Source: Papiliotrema nemorosa | Taxonomy: Eukaryota; Basidiomycota; Tremellomycetes; Tremellales; Rhynchogastremaceae | DNA length: 64,000 bases | NCBI GenBank assembly: GCA_032158125.1 | Contig: JASKOT010000005.1 | Span: 496,001-560,000 of the forward strand | Direction: 5' to 3' | Shown here: piece by piece, positions 37,927 to 55,100 of the stretch | How the letters are laid out: each line of letters opens with the position of its first letter | Numbering within the stretch: position 1 is the stretch's first letter | Translations under genes and position numbers: made by a program | The notes under the pieces: model-generated | The model's database searches: none | What the model was told of the DNA's origin: nothing | Seen by the model: the letters and a program-made list of their open reading frames with translations, nothing else

Positions 37927-37976
37927 AAAATCCTCTTGCATGCATGACAATGTATATTCCGACTCTTTCATTCTCT

Positions 37977-39869
37977 CTACACGGACAACTCTGCAGCCTT
38001 GACATTGGCAAGATCCTTCTCATAAGGCTTCAATGCAGGCTTGACCCACTCTGACACAAACTTGTCGACCTGTTCCGGTGCCCTTCCGACGAATGTTCGA
38101 GGGTCTAAAAGGTCGTCCAATTGACTCCAGATGGGTTCAAAATAGCTATCCTTCCTAACCCTGTCAATGAGGTCATTCTCCCCTCCTTCCTCTTTGACGA
38201 CGGCTCCAGCCTGGTGTGACAAGACTCGAATCTTTTCGTGGCATTCTTGTCGGTCTCCACCAGCTTTGACAATGGCCATAATGATGTTTTCGGTGGCCAT
38301 GAAGGGGAGTTCCTGGCTGATTCGTCGCCCGATGACTTTGGGGTAGACGACCAGACCTTCAGAGATGTTTTGCAGTGTGGAGAGTAGGATATCAGCAGTG
38401 AGGAACGCCTCGGGAATGGTGACTCGTCGGTTGGCACTGAATATCAGTGTACAACTCATAGTGGGTGGAATATCACATACGAGTCGTCGAGGGTTCGCTC
38501 GAGCCATTGGACCGAAGAGGTCATGAGGGTGTTTTGGTAGATGACCATCAAGTGTCGAGCCAATGAACAAGCTCGCTCACATCGCATAGGGTTTCGCTGA
38601 AAGATGAGCGGCTTGTCGCGGAATTAGAGATCTTGGCTCACCTTGTAAGCCATGGCAGAGGATCCGATCTGGTCCTTCTCGAAAGGCTCCTCGATCTCCT
38701 TCAAGTTGGCCAATAGCCGGACTGCAAGTGAGCTACGCATATCAACGGGAAGCGATGGGCTCACTGTCAGTAGCAATCTTGTGCACGGTAGCACCGAAGC
38801 TGGAAAGAGGTCCGAGTACATCGGCATCGATCTTCCTCGAGTAGGTTTGTCCCGTGACAGGGTAGGCATAAGGGAAACCGAAAAGCTCGGTGACTCGCTT
38901 GTCCAGCGCTTCGACCTGAACATGAGTCTCAATCCTCGCGTTATTTCATCTCGCACGCACCTTGTCGTGGTCACCGTTGAAAAGAGTCAAAAATGAAGCC
39001 TGAGTTCCGGTAGTTCCCTTTACCCCTCGGAATCCGATGTCTCCCCTAGCTCGCTCCAGATTCCTCAAGTCCCACAGGAGCTCCTGGATCCATAGGGTCG
39101 CTCGTTTACCGACAGTCGTCAACTGAGCAGGTTGGAAATGGGTGAATCCGAGTGTAGGCAGGTCCCTGTACTTCTCGGCAAAGGCGGAAAGACGGGAGAT
39201 GACAACGGCGAGTTTGGGGAGGAGAATGTCCAGACCTTCTCGGAGGAAGATCAAGTCGGCGTTGCTGGTTGTCAGGCACATGACCAAGCATGAAGAGTCA
39301 AGACTCACTCGGTGACATAGCACGAGGTAGCTCCGAGACTGCAATAGTCAGCAAAAACTGTCAGTGGGCGAAGGACGTAACGCACTGGATGATACCGGCG
39401 GCTTCAGGTGCAACGGTACCAAAGGTGTGAACGTGAGCCATGACGTCGTCTATATGGATCAGCACTCAGTAGCTTCAGACCGCCATCTATCTCACGTCGT
39501 CGCTTCTTCTCTTCTTCAGCAGCGACCTTCATCTGAGCCTCATCCAGATCCAGGTTAGCCTTCATCTGCTCGATAGCCTTGTCTGAGATGTCCAGCCCAA
39601 GCTCCTGCTCGATCAGCCGGACGCCCTGATCTGGTTGAATAGCCTGCTGACCTTCTCGGCAATGGCCAGGTTAAGCCAAAGCTTTCGCCAAGTGCCGAAA
39701 CGCATCTACAAGCAGATCAGTATAAGATGCGATGTCTCAAATGGGCAGATTTACCGAGCTCGAGAAGAGCTTTGACATCTCCTTGGACGCATACCGCCTG
39801 AAGGATTAGTATGTGAAAGGTTTGCCGTGTATTATCTCACGAAGACAGGGGTGTTTGGTAAGAGTCCAT
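37977..39869 (-). CDS. ADE13: Adenylosuccinate lyase
   Basis: Cleaves SAICAR to AICAR and adenylosuccinate to AMP in purine synthesis, releasing fumarate. Start [11 protein letters not shown], then [14 protein letters not shown] across an intron. Family motifs: [20 protein letters not shown] with [40 protein letters not shown] with the substrate-binding residues, and the fumarase-superfamily signature [20 protein letters not shown] (joined near 38640-38590). Ends VKAAELSV with TGA at 37977. About eight introns. Its 3' end faces PRP46 with only 50 bp between stop codons. All active-site motifs are present. Confidence 0.94.
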
Positions 39870-40407
39870 AGTGATGGTAATTACTATCTGTCGTAGTCGA
39901 GATTTTGATATCCTAAAAAGTCAGAGATCAATAGCGTATCACAAGGGAGTGATAAACGGGTAATCTACTCATCCCTTGACACGTCATGCATTTCAGCCGG
40001 GGTGGCATATCAAACATCTCGGGTATACAGCCTTCTCACAGTCCTCTCTGCATGAATTCGATGAATGGCTCGAGATAGACAGCCGCTCCGAAGATGCATC
40101 CGCTGCGTCGAGCATACCTCCAGATGCAATGAGAGGGGGGAGAAAAAAGATTTTATGGGTGGGTGCTTACAACAAAATGTCCGTGTGGAAGAGGTCGTCG
40201 CCAGATGGTGCTCCAGAGTGTGATTTCGAATCGCGGGGCCAAAAATGGGTAATCGACCGCGCCGGTGGAGGGGGGGAGGGGGATACATCCCCAACCTATC
40301 CCCATCTCACGCTTATACCCACCCTCTCGACACGTCTCCTTTCTTCTCTAAACACTCTTCGTAGACTCTCATAGAACCCTCTCATCCCTCTACTTTCATC
40401 TTACAAA
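39870..40407. other. Divergent intergenic region, ADE13 and malate dehydrogenase
   Basis: 538 bp. It contains a purine-rich stretch near 40131-40150 and 40264-40280 and a CTC/TCT-rich leader just before the malate dehydrogenase start (40321-40400), as is usual for strongly expressed fungal genes. No other feature seen. Confidence 0.45.
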
Positions 40408-41857
40408 ATGGTCAAAGCTACTGTTTGCGGTGCTGCCGGTGAGACTTTATCCCCGGTTGCAATCTCCCGAAGGGGCGTGCTAACCCCGGTCTAGGTGGAA
40501 TCGGTCAACCCCTCTCCCTCTTGCTCAAGCTCAACCCTCTTATCACTGAGCTTTCATTGTACGATGTCGTCAACGCTGCCGGAGTGGGTGATACTGGAAT
40601 CATGGCCGCATTCACACTGACGCTCAGGTCGCTGCCGATCTCTCGCACATTCCCACCCCGGCTCAAGTTACCGGTTTCCTTCCAGCTGACGATGGAGCTG
40701 TCCGAGCTCTCAAGGACAGTGACATTGTCGTCATCCCCGCTGGTGTCCCCCGAAAGCCAGGAATGACTCGAGATGACCTCTTTGTGAGTTGGGTCTTCTC
40801 CTGCGAAATCTTCACGAAAGGGATGGGCTAATGGGCAGAACATCAACGCTGGAATCTGCGCTACTCTCGCTTCTTCCATCGCCAAAGCCTGCCCCAAAGC
40901 TTTCATCCTGGTCATTTCCAACCCTGTCAACTCCACTGTCCCCGTCTTCGCTGAGACCCTCAAGAAGGCAGGTGTCTACGACCCCAAGAGGTGAGTAGGT
41001 CCGATCGGACATGATCCGAATATCTCCGTGAGTGCTAATGGGGTAGATTGTTGGGTGTCTCTCACCTCGATATCATCCGAGCTTCCACTTTCGTCGCTAC
41101 TGTTGCTGGACACCCCGCCGATGCCCTCAAGTACACCATCCCTGTCGTGGGTGGTCACTCGGGTGCTACCATCCTTCCCCTCCTTTCTCAATCTCAGCCC
41201 AAGATCGTGAGTCCCCTTCTATACTCAAGACTACTCTGCGCAGAACTGACGTTTAGTCTGACGAGATCTTGAACGACAAGGAGAAGCGAGATGCTTTGAT
41301 CAACCGAATTCAGTTTGGTGGTGACGAGGTTGTCAAGGCCAAGGGTGAGTTTTAGATCTGTGCATACTAGCAAATCTGACATCTAGACGGAGCTGGATCT
41401 GCTACACTCTCCATGGCACAAGGTGAGTCGACTCCTTGCGCTGTACAGATGAGCCGCTAACGTTGTAGCCGGTGCCGAGTTTGCCGACTTTGTCCTCCAA
41501 GCCGCCTTCGGCGGCAAGAAGACCAAGACTGTCCAAGCTTACATTGACCTCACCGCCGATGCTGGAGGAAAGGAGGTTCAAAAGGAGATTGGATCCGAAC
41601 TCGGTTTCTTCTCTGTCAACATCGAGCTCGGCGTGAGTTCGGGTACCGGTTCTTGACATTTGGACCCGCTAACGATTCAGCCTAACGGTGTTGAGAAGAT
41701 TCTTCCTATCGGAGAGATCGACTCTGTCGAGAAGGAGTTGCTCGCTGCTGCCGTCAAGGAGCTCGGTCCTTCGATCGAGAAGGTGTGTACTGAAGGCGGA
41801 AACGTTTTCGATTCGGCTGACCAGCAGGGAACCTCGTTCCAACCTTCCAAGCTCTAA
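40408..41857 (+). CDS. MDH: Malate dehydrogenase with peroxisomal C-terminal signal SKL
   Basis: NAD-dependent interconversion of malate and oxaloacetate. Starts directly with [20 protein letters not shown], so there is no mitochondrial presequence. Other signatures: [48 protein letters not shown] (catalytic Asp) and [13 protein letters not shown] [15 protein letters not shown] (catalytic His). The last residues are [10 protein letters not shown] followed by TAA; SKL is the canonical type-1 peroxisomal signal. The enzyme should therefore act in peroxisomes, serving NADH reoxidation in fatty-acid oxidation or the glyoxylate cycle; some cytosolic protein is possible. About seven short introns, the first 50 bp after the first 11 codons. 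Confidence 0.93.
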
Positions 41858-42124
41858 AAGCGATCATTGCATCGCCAGAAGATCGGGAATTTTTGCGTAG
41901 CCATCGTGAAGAGAAGACAAAGTGACATCGGATGAGATTGAATGCATCAGACGTAAAATGGCGGAATTGGCGGCAACTTCGCGCTTATGCGCCCATGGAC
42001 TTCCGATCGATTGTGCAGGTCTTAGGACTTCGCCCTATCGTGCTGATACTCAAATGCATAATGCAGGATAACAAGCTAATACAGGTATGCACAAACCGCA
42101 AGGATCTCGAGAACCAAGACTTCT

Positions 42125-47743
<5,619 letters not shown>

Positions 47744-48365
47744 GTTCGACCGAGTTGAGCTCTAGCGTGTTTGTGAGAGAAAGAAAGAGAGATACAAGAA
47801 GGAGTGGATTGGATCGTCACTCCGTTGTCGCTCTTTATGGGCGGTGTACGAGGCTTCTGGTTAGGTCAAAGGAGTGATGGACCTATGCGAATCAAGCGCT
47901 GCGCTCCTTTATGAAGAGCGATCCTTCGAGATGCCTAGTCTGCGAATACCCGCACACGCTGATCTATCTCAAGCCAGCCGTTTGTAGTCGATCACCTCGA
48001 ATGGAATGACAAGAGCAAACATTTGCACCGTATACACTTCTCGCTCGAGTAGAAATCATTCCTGGTCCCGCATGGGTGACGATGTATTTTTGATCTCTTG
48101 CTCCGGATCCGAAAGGGTCCATCGGTCACCTCCGTGATCTCCGGATCCGAAATTGTCGCGAGGAAATGGTTTGCCACCCACCCTCCTTCGACGCGCCTTG
48201 TTTTCGACATTTCATGACGATTTCCCTCTCTCTCTCTCAGCGTGACCTTTCACCGCAACCTTCCCTTCTTCACTTCACCTGGCATCCCCTCGGCCATGTC
48301 CAAATGAGTCGCTCATAGTTTTCTCCAGCTGGCTTGTCATCCTATAGTGACTTCTGCCCACGGTA
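47744..48365. promoter_or_regulatory. Divergent promoter region, ABC transporter and BRCA2-type gene
   Basis: 622 bp containing two copies of a 14-bp element with the palindrome CGGATCCG (48101-48114, 48139-48152) and a CT-dinucleotide tract (about 48226-48238). The spaced CGG/CCG arrangement recalls Zn2Cys6 factor sites; this is inference. Confidence 0.45.
48101..48152. repeat. Pair of CTCCGGATCCGAAA elements
   Basis: Two identical 14-bp copies start 38 bp apart. The inner CGGATCCG is a perfect palindrome. A similar TCGGATCCGAAAGG occurs at about 57108-57121. Visible directly; function not known. Confidence 0.75.
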
Positions 48366-51300
48366 ATGGAAGTTCCGTCGCGACCCCATACCCCACCCTC
48401 CACCTCTTGCCTCCCTTCGAACGAGCGCGCCGAAAGGTCCCCCAGACCCGATGCCGATATGAACCACGACTTTGACGATCTCTTAGAAGGCCTCGGGCCC
48501 GACGATCTAGATGACTTCGAGTTGGACGGTAATGCCTTGGACGAGGAAGACTCCACACCTTTCGAGGCCGCACCTCGAGCGAATGACCTGTTCAACCCGA
48601 GATTACCGGCTAGCAATGCGGGCTTCACCACCGGTCGAGGAATAGCTTTACCTCCTCCGTCGGTCACCGCTCTTGACCGAGCGAGGAAACTTCTAGAAGA
48701 GACGGAAGAGCAATCACAGGAAACCACAACCAAGAGGAGAAGGCTAGACGGGGCATCTACTAACCCTGTGCCTCCCGGTGAACCGGCGTATGTCACTGCC
48801 CATCTCGCTCGCGTATCCATGCCCTCATATGTCACCTCTCCTACCACGCCGCATCTCGCAGGTTTTTCCACGGGCGGCATGAAGCCTATTGCTGCGCCTT
48901 CAGAGAAATCAAGAAGGAAGGCGTTGGCTCTTCTTGGTGAGGATATTCTGGACCACGGCGCGATCTCACCTCCTTCATCCTTGCATGGCTCGGATCTGAA
49001 GAGCCCAAATCGATATTTGTCCTCCCGCGACAGTCTTGGAAGACTAGATTTCGGCTCATCACAGGGTCTCTCGTCAGATCAAGGTGTTCCTTTCGATCCC
49101 GTATCCGATCTTGACCTCAGCGACAATGTCTACGATCATGTTCCAGGATTTCCACAAGCAGTTTCTGGGAGGAGTGCGGGATTCACCTCAGGCAACGGTA
49201 GACCCTTGCCCCCTCCCAAGCGGGAATCGCTCCAAAAGGTCGCCCAATTCTTCCAAGACGACGCAGATGATGCTGCCCCTGCTGCACCGCCTATACAATC
49301 GGCTATGTCCACGGCAGAATACAGTGCGGATCTCCATCCCACTTCTGAGAATGATGCAGCTGCCCCTCCCGCAAATGCGTCAAGTGCAGTTTTCACGCTG
49401 GCCAGTGGTGGCCCCGCGCCAACCAGCAATGCTAGTCGAGAGAAGGCTCTAGCTCTGTTCAACGATACACCGTCAAGGCCGATCGCCCCTGCCTCGCGCA
49501 GTGTCGCACTCTCAATCCTGGGTGAAGCCGAGTCGGAAATATCTTCCACGCCTTCTCGTCCAACCTTCCGACCACCATCCTCCACATCGCAATTCCGCTC
49601 TCCGCTAAACACAGCCTTTCGAACACCCCTCCGGACGCACGCAAAAGAGTCTGCAGGTCGATCTGTATTGAAGACCAACGACGTGAATGTGGTCAAACGA
49701 CCTATCGAGATCAAGACGCCCACAGCAAAGCTGTTGGGAACCGGTAGAACTCCTGTCTCGTCCCGGCGACCGTCGAAGAAGTTCGTCACCCCTTTCAAAA
49801 CCCCTCAAATGAGTCGTAAAACTTCAATGGCGCAACCGACACCAGTCCGACCTCCTACACCGATCCAAGATGAACCCGTCTTCGATTTGACGAGTAAGGG
49901 TTCATTGTAGACCAAAATCGCTGACAAGCAGTGCCGTCTGGCCGACAGTCGATGCGGGAGGCGCACCTGAAGCCACATTATCATGAGATTGCTGAGCTTT
50001 CTGAGATGGGTCTGTGAGTGGCACCTCGTAGTATCGCTTGCTATACTCACCGCAGTCCCGACGAGATATGGCAGCTGGACTTGACAAATGCCAAATTTTA
50101 CCAGTTCATCGATGAATGTGGCTCGAGTCTAGGGACACATGCTGCGCTGCAAGTCCTCGTTCAAGATGGTGCCCGGTTAGCGAAATTACCATGGATAGAG
50201 AACCACTGGGGCATGATATTGTGGAAAATAGCGGGTCTGATCCGGGCCGAACCTGCCTTGTTTGACAAGAGGTGGAATTGGGATGAAGTGATTGGACAGC
50301 TAAAATATCGATACGAAAGGGAGTACGGCGCGGCGCAAAGACCAATCATTCGGCGGATCCAGGAACAGGACAGTGCGAGCGGGGTTCCTATGGTCCTGTG
50401 CGTCTCAGCTATACATCGTCCCGAACCTCAATCGGATCAACATGGCAAGGTCGTTGCCGTGAAGCCGTTTCTGGAATTGACGGATGGGTGGTATCGCATC
50501 AATGCCGAAATTGACGAATGCCTCGTTCGTGCCGTAAACAAAGGTGTGATTGTCATTGGGCGGAAGATCTCGATCTGCGGTGCGAGGGTTGGCTCGTTGC
50601 CCGTACGTTAAGTCAAAAGCTTATGGCAGCTCGAGAGTGCGGGCGAACCCACAGAGGTGCTTGATGCACTTCACAAATCTCGCATTGTCATCTCCGGCAA
50701 CTCTACCAGTCCCGCTCGATGGGATGCGCGATTAGGAGCTGCAGAACCCTTTGTGGCTTCCTTGCGCAGCTTGTCGCCGGATGGAGGATTTATTAGTCTG
50801 ATGGCTGTCACTGTGGAGAAGGTATTCCCTCTAGCATTTTGTCACGCGGACAAGAGTGCGGCGATAGAGCAGCCCTGGGATGAGAGTGAAGAAGCCATCC
50901 GGGCGGACAAGTGGAAGGTCAGCTGGCGATCGTTGCAGCGATCAAGCAAAAGCTGATATTTAGGACACGTACGAGAGCGAGTCCACCAGGTTAAGAGATG
51001 AGATGCGGGCCAACCTTGCTTCCCTTGAGGAACTCGCCAATTTGCTCATGAGCAACGCACAGGATGCCGAGTCTACACAAGGTGAGTCATGTTTTTTGGG
51101 TGTTCGCAGTGAGCTGACATTTCAGATACGCCGCCCGACGACATAGATGTCGACTTTGATCAGCTACTCGTGTCCAAGAGTCCTTCTACTCTGTTACGAG
51201 GCATGTCGGATACGAAAATCATTCATCTCGCTCGACACGCTCAAAGTAGAATGGAAGCTGAGATGAGTGATGCAGAGCGCGACCTACAACATCAGTTACA

Positions 51301-51624
51301 GGTGAGGATCCCCTTTCCACGTCGACGGAACTGTGCTGATGGAAGACCGCATGTCCACCTCGTCAAATACGGGACTTCCGTATAGTCCGCCTTGTCGATG
51401 CGATAGAAGGAGAGAAAGGCCATGTTCGAACGGCCTTGTTGACGATATGGGACGCTTCGAGTGTGGATATTGAAGAAGGAAGATCGTACCTGGTCAGTAA
51501 CCTCATGCCGGGCAGACAAGGAGATTGGAACGTGCCAAGAGAGGGTGGGGCAAAGAAGGAGATTTATCTGAATTCGAGGAGAGATTCGAGATGGCAAGTC
51601 TTTGATCGGTCAGCTGCGGAGTAG
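48366..51624 (+). CDS. BRCA2: BRCA2/Brh2 homologue, recombination mediator
   Basis: Loads Rad51 on single-stranded DNA during homologous recombination. The first exon carries an acidic head (DFDDLLEGLGPDDLDDFEL) and BRC-type repeats near residues 84, 164, 270 and 339: AGFTTGRGIALPPPS, AGFSTGGMKPIAAPS, AGFTSGNGRPLPPPK, and a weaker AVFTLASGGPAPTS, each followed by an amphipathic helix such as RRKALALLGED. Basic repeats KFVTPFKTP follow. After an intron come the helical domain (FYQFIDECGSSLG; IENHWGMILWKIAGLI; GQLKYRYEREYG; MVLCVSAI) and OB folds (GWYRINAEIDECLVRAVNKG; LMPGRQGDWNVPREGG). These match the DSS1/DNA-binding part of BRCA2. TAG at 51622. The OB1-OB2 region is compact (about 50960-51300), suggesting a reduced tower. 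Confidence 0.88.
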
Positions 51625-52158
51625 TGACGGTCATTGTGCCGGGTTGGAGACAAGGTGATTCCGATGTGATACGGGCATGTAGCATAGTTTACGACGACGA
51701 AGGGAAGGCGACTGCACGCACGGCATGTGTTGTGAGTCAATGTCATGTATGTACAACACAGAAGCCGAATGCCTCGTGCACACGAATCTATACGGTCCAG
51801 ATGATGAGAGGTTTTCTATTTCAGCCTTCTGACCGTGACTTGAATGGGCATGAGTGCTTCTGAGTTGTCCATCCAGATACTGAAAATCTGTACGAAATGA
51901 TATATTGCGTGCCCTCCCGTTTCTTTCCCTTTGACTTCTCTTTCCCGTTTATATAAGTTCGTATCCGAATGTCGCTGCCCTACGTTTTACGAACAAATCC
52001 GAGGGGAGATTGAAGACATACGATTGGTGGGTGAAGATAGTCTGACACCTTTTCCTGCAGAATGAAAGACGACAGACGAGAGAGGTATAAAGGAGACATA
52101 TGTCGGACGTGTGCATCAGTGACTGACATGGATATGACACGACAGCAATGAGAGCATG
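51625..52158. other. Convergent 3' region
   Basis: 534 bp between the stops of the BRCA2-type and RFX genes. Both polyadenylation regions should lie here. No gene recognised. Confidence 0.45.
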
Positions 52159-55100
52159 TCAGACCATAGCCGACGACTGCGGGATAGCCAGCTGAAATTC
52201 GGATGGGGGAAGCCCAAAACCGGCATCCATGTTCGCACCGAGGTTGAGGAGACCTGTCGTGCTCAAACTTGTCGCCGTAGGGTTGAGCATCATCCCGATA
52301 CTTTGGCTATTCGACACATTGCCATTGATGACATTGTTACCGTGATTGATAGGAACAGCGGTTGACAGATCATTGCCGTATGATTGAAGAGGTTGAGTCG
52401 GGATAATGACGCTCATCTCTGGTATGATTTCTGGAGCCTGGACGTATGACGCCGAAAGAGCGGTACGTCGAAGGACAAAGAGGATGACCCAGTCGTCTAT
52501 CCAAGTCTTGACAAGCTGAAACAAACCAAAGGCGGGGTCGCTTCGAAGAGTCTGGAATATCAGTCATACCATTGTGGTACTGATATACGAAGGGAGAGCT
52601 CACAAAGTCTCGAACAACTTGAGAAGTGATGAATCCCGTACACGCGATCAAGCTATATCGATCAGCAGCATGACTCGAGAGCACAGAGATGACTTACGAA
52701 TCGAGTGGAACATTCTTGGCCTCCGCTTCATTCAATCTACCCTCGACCCATTCGCCGAGCTTTCGTATCCATTTCTCCCCTCTCGAGGGAGACTTTGCCA
52801 CATTCACCAACCATTCATAAAACTCGTCCAGCGTCTTCTTCAAAGACACGTATTGACAATGTGAAGACAGGACGCATTGGTCCACTACGACCGATGTGTC
52901 GAGCGAGTCCCATGCTCTGAGCATGACACGCATTTGAGCTTGATCGTTGAGAATAGGCGACAACGCCTTTGTGAGCTGGTAAAGACCCGCAAATCGACCA
53001 AAGAGATGACCGATTCGAAGAGCAAGTTCAATCTTGCCTTCTCGGAAAGCCTCGGAAAAGTTCTCAGTCGACTCTTCCATGACGGCTTGTAAATGTTCAG
53101 ACAGCTGTCGAAGCGCAGATAAGGTTGGTCCAGTAAGTGGAGTGTGCAACTTGTCCAAGAGGACAGTCAAGAAGTACTGCGAGTGAGTTCGTGCTCCTTT
53201 CAGGAGACAACACTCACATCATAGACGACACACATGGCTTCGTCAATCTTTCGCGAGATCTCTGGTCGGTTGCAGATTTCGATGTTCACCGGAGTCAGTT
53301 GAGCCCAGAATGTTCGTATCTGCCGCACATTAGCGGCATATCCCACATAAAGGTAATTTGAACATACGACCATCTCAAACTGATCGAATCGAAGAGCCCT
53401 GACGCAATCGGCCAAAGTCTCTTGGTGCTGATTAAAGGTCGTCCAGAACATTTGAACAACCTCCATCGGACCGACCAGGGTCGACACTTCGGACAGATTT
53501 GGGTATCCAGGCAAGTGGTAGACCATGGTCATGTCAACCGGTGAGAACGGCGACAACGACGAAGTGGTGTGTCTTCGTGTGAACGCCATGGGTCGGGTCC
53601 ACGATCGGGTATCCTGGCTCGAGCTTGACTTTCGTAGATACGAGAAGCCTTCATCCTCATCTTCCATTTCGGTATCGTCAATCTCATCTTCCTCCTCTTC
53701 GTCGAAACCGGCATGACCTGACGCTTGATAGGTGGCAGCGTGCTCTTCCGCAGCCTCGTGGTGTTGACCGCTAGAATCACCATACTCGTTCAATCGCATC
53801 GCTTCGAGGCGGATGGCTGGTCGAAGCGAGATGTAGTGGTATTTCGAATTACCTCGATTGCCCAATCGTCGAGTCTTGATACCTGGAAAGGCATGTCGGA
53901 CAGCTTTGCCAAACGAGGCAGAATTGATCGGTCGAACGCCGTACTCGTCGCATGACAAGGTGTACGAGTGGTAAAGCCCTTGACGGGGAACGGTCGAGTT
54001 GGCATGTTGGCTGTAGCTCACCTGAAGCCTGCAAGTAAGCTGCAATCCACTTAGAGACTTCAAGCTCACCAGCATCGAACCCAAAGATTTCGCAGCTTAT
54101 CCTGAGCGGAGCCTGAAGCCTCGCCGACTTCCCTAGCCTTGTCGGCCAACTTGTTCCTTGCCTTTGCTTCTCTTTCTTCGATCAAGCCGGTCATTGCTCC
54201 ATTCAACCCGCTGAAACTATCTTGACTGATTCGCTTGTTCAGCGCCAGTGATGCACTTCGATGAGCTCGAGTCAACGAAGGCTTCATTGGCGAATGTTTG
54301 GCGGAGAATGCAGACGTGTTTGAACTTGTTCTTCGATGATGAAGCGACATGCGGTCCATGGGGGTGACAAGGGTATGGAACATTCCGCTTCAGGTGGAAG
54401 TGGTGCTCATCAGTGCAGAGACGTCCTCGTCCGCTTCCGACATTGCGGACAGGGACTCCGAACGCTCTCGCTGATATGGCTGCACTCGAGAGGAGCTTCT
54501 CGGTCGACCGACGATCCGACCGAGTCCTTGAGTTTGAAGCTGCAGAGGCGGAGTCGCTCGGATGTGTTGAAATGGCATGTGGAGAGGTTGAACAGGGGTC
54601 ATAGTCGGCATCGACCACATGCTATTGAACTCGAGATCGTTCTTGTCGTAAGAAAAGGAAGAATGTCGCGAATGATCGAGGAACACGTCGCTTTGACCAG
54701 AGGGAAGATCTACCATGAGATCATTGTTGTTCACAGGGTTGCTCTGGACCGAGCAGAGAGAGTTGAGTGACGAAGTTGAAGAGGTGTGGCTCAGGGTGTG
54801 CGAGGGTTGGACAAAGTTCCAGTCGGCAATGGTATTCGTACTTCCGCCTAACCATCAGTGTCAGTCGAAGACCAGAGGCAGAGAATGCTCACTATCAGGT
54901 TGAACAAGCGTTTCCATGCCTTCAGTGGCGCTCAGGCCTTCTGCCGATGGCCAGTTGGTGATCCCAACACTAAAGTCGGGATGCTCCGGAGATGGTGCCA
55001 ACGCCAGCGCTGGCGAGCCAAAGAAGTCGCTGATGGCGATGTGATTTTTGTAGTCCTCGGTAGTTTGACCATCTGAGGCGGGTGTAACGTCGAGAACCAT
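52159..55100 (-). CDS. RFX-family winged-helix transcription factor
   Basis: Relative of yeast Crt1/Rfx1 and S. pombe Sak1. The RFX DNA-binding domain (about 54060-53810) reads VPRQGLYHSYTLSCDEYGVR, then INSASFGKAVRHAFPGIKTR, RLGNRGNSKYHYISLRP, with the Arg and His/Tyr contact residues of the family. The N-terminus from 55100 (MVLDVTPASDGQTTED) is Ser/Pro/Gln rich, without a recognisable domain. After an acidic patch (about 53700-53640) come conserved helical regions (GKIELALRIGHLFGRFAGLY; LKKTLDEFYEWLVNVA) corresponding to the extended RFX dimerisation region, and an Asn/Ser/Leu-rich tail ending PQSSAMV. In yeasts these proteins repress DNA-damage genes such as RNR; that role here is extrapolated. 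About seven introns. Confidence 0.87.

Noticed and set aside
40505..40963. 152-codon minus-strand open frame
   Set aside because: Opposite to well-conserved malate dehydrogenase exons; no independent support.
48275..49798. Minus-strand open frames of 201 and 220 codons
   Set aside because: Antisense to the BRCA2-type first exon, where BRC repeats are clear on the plus strand.
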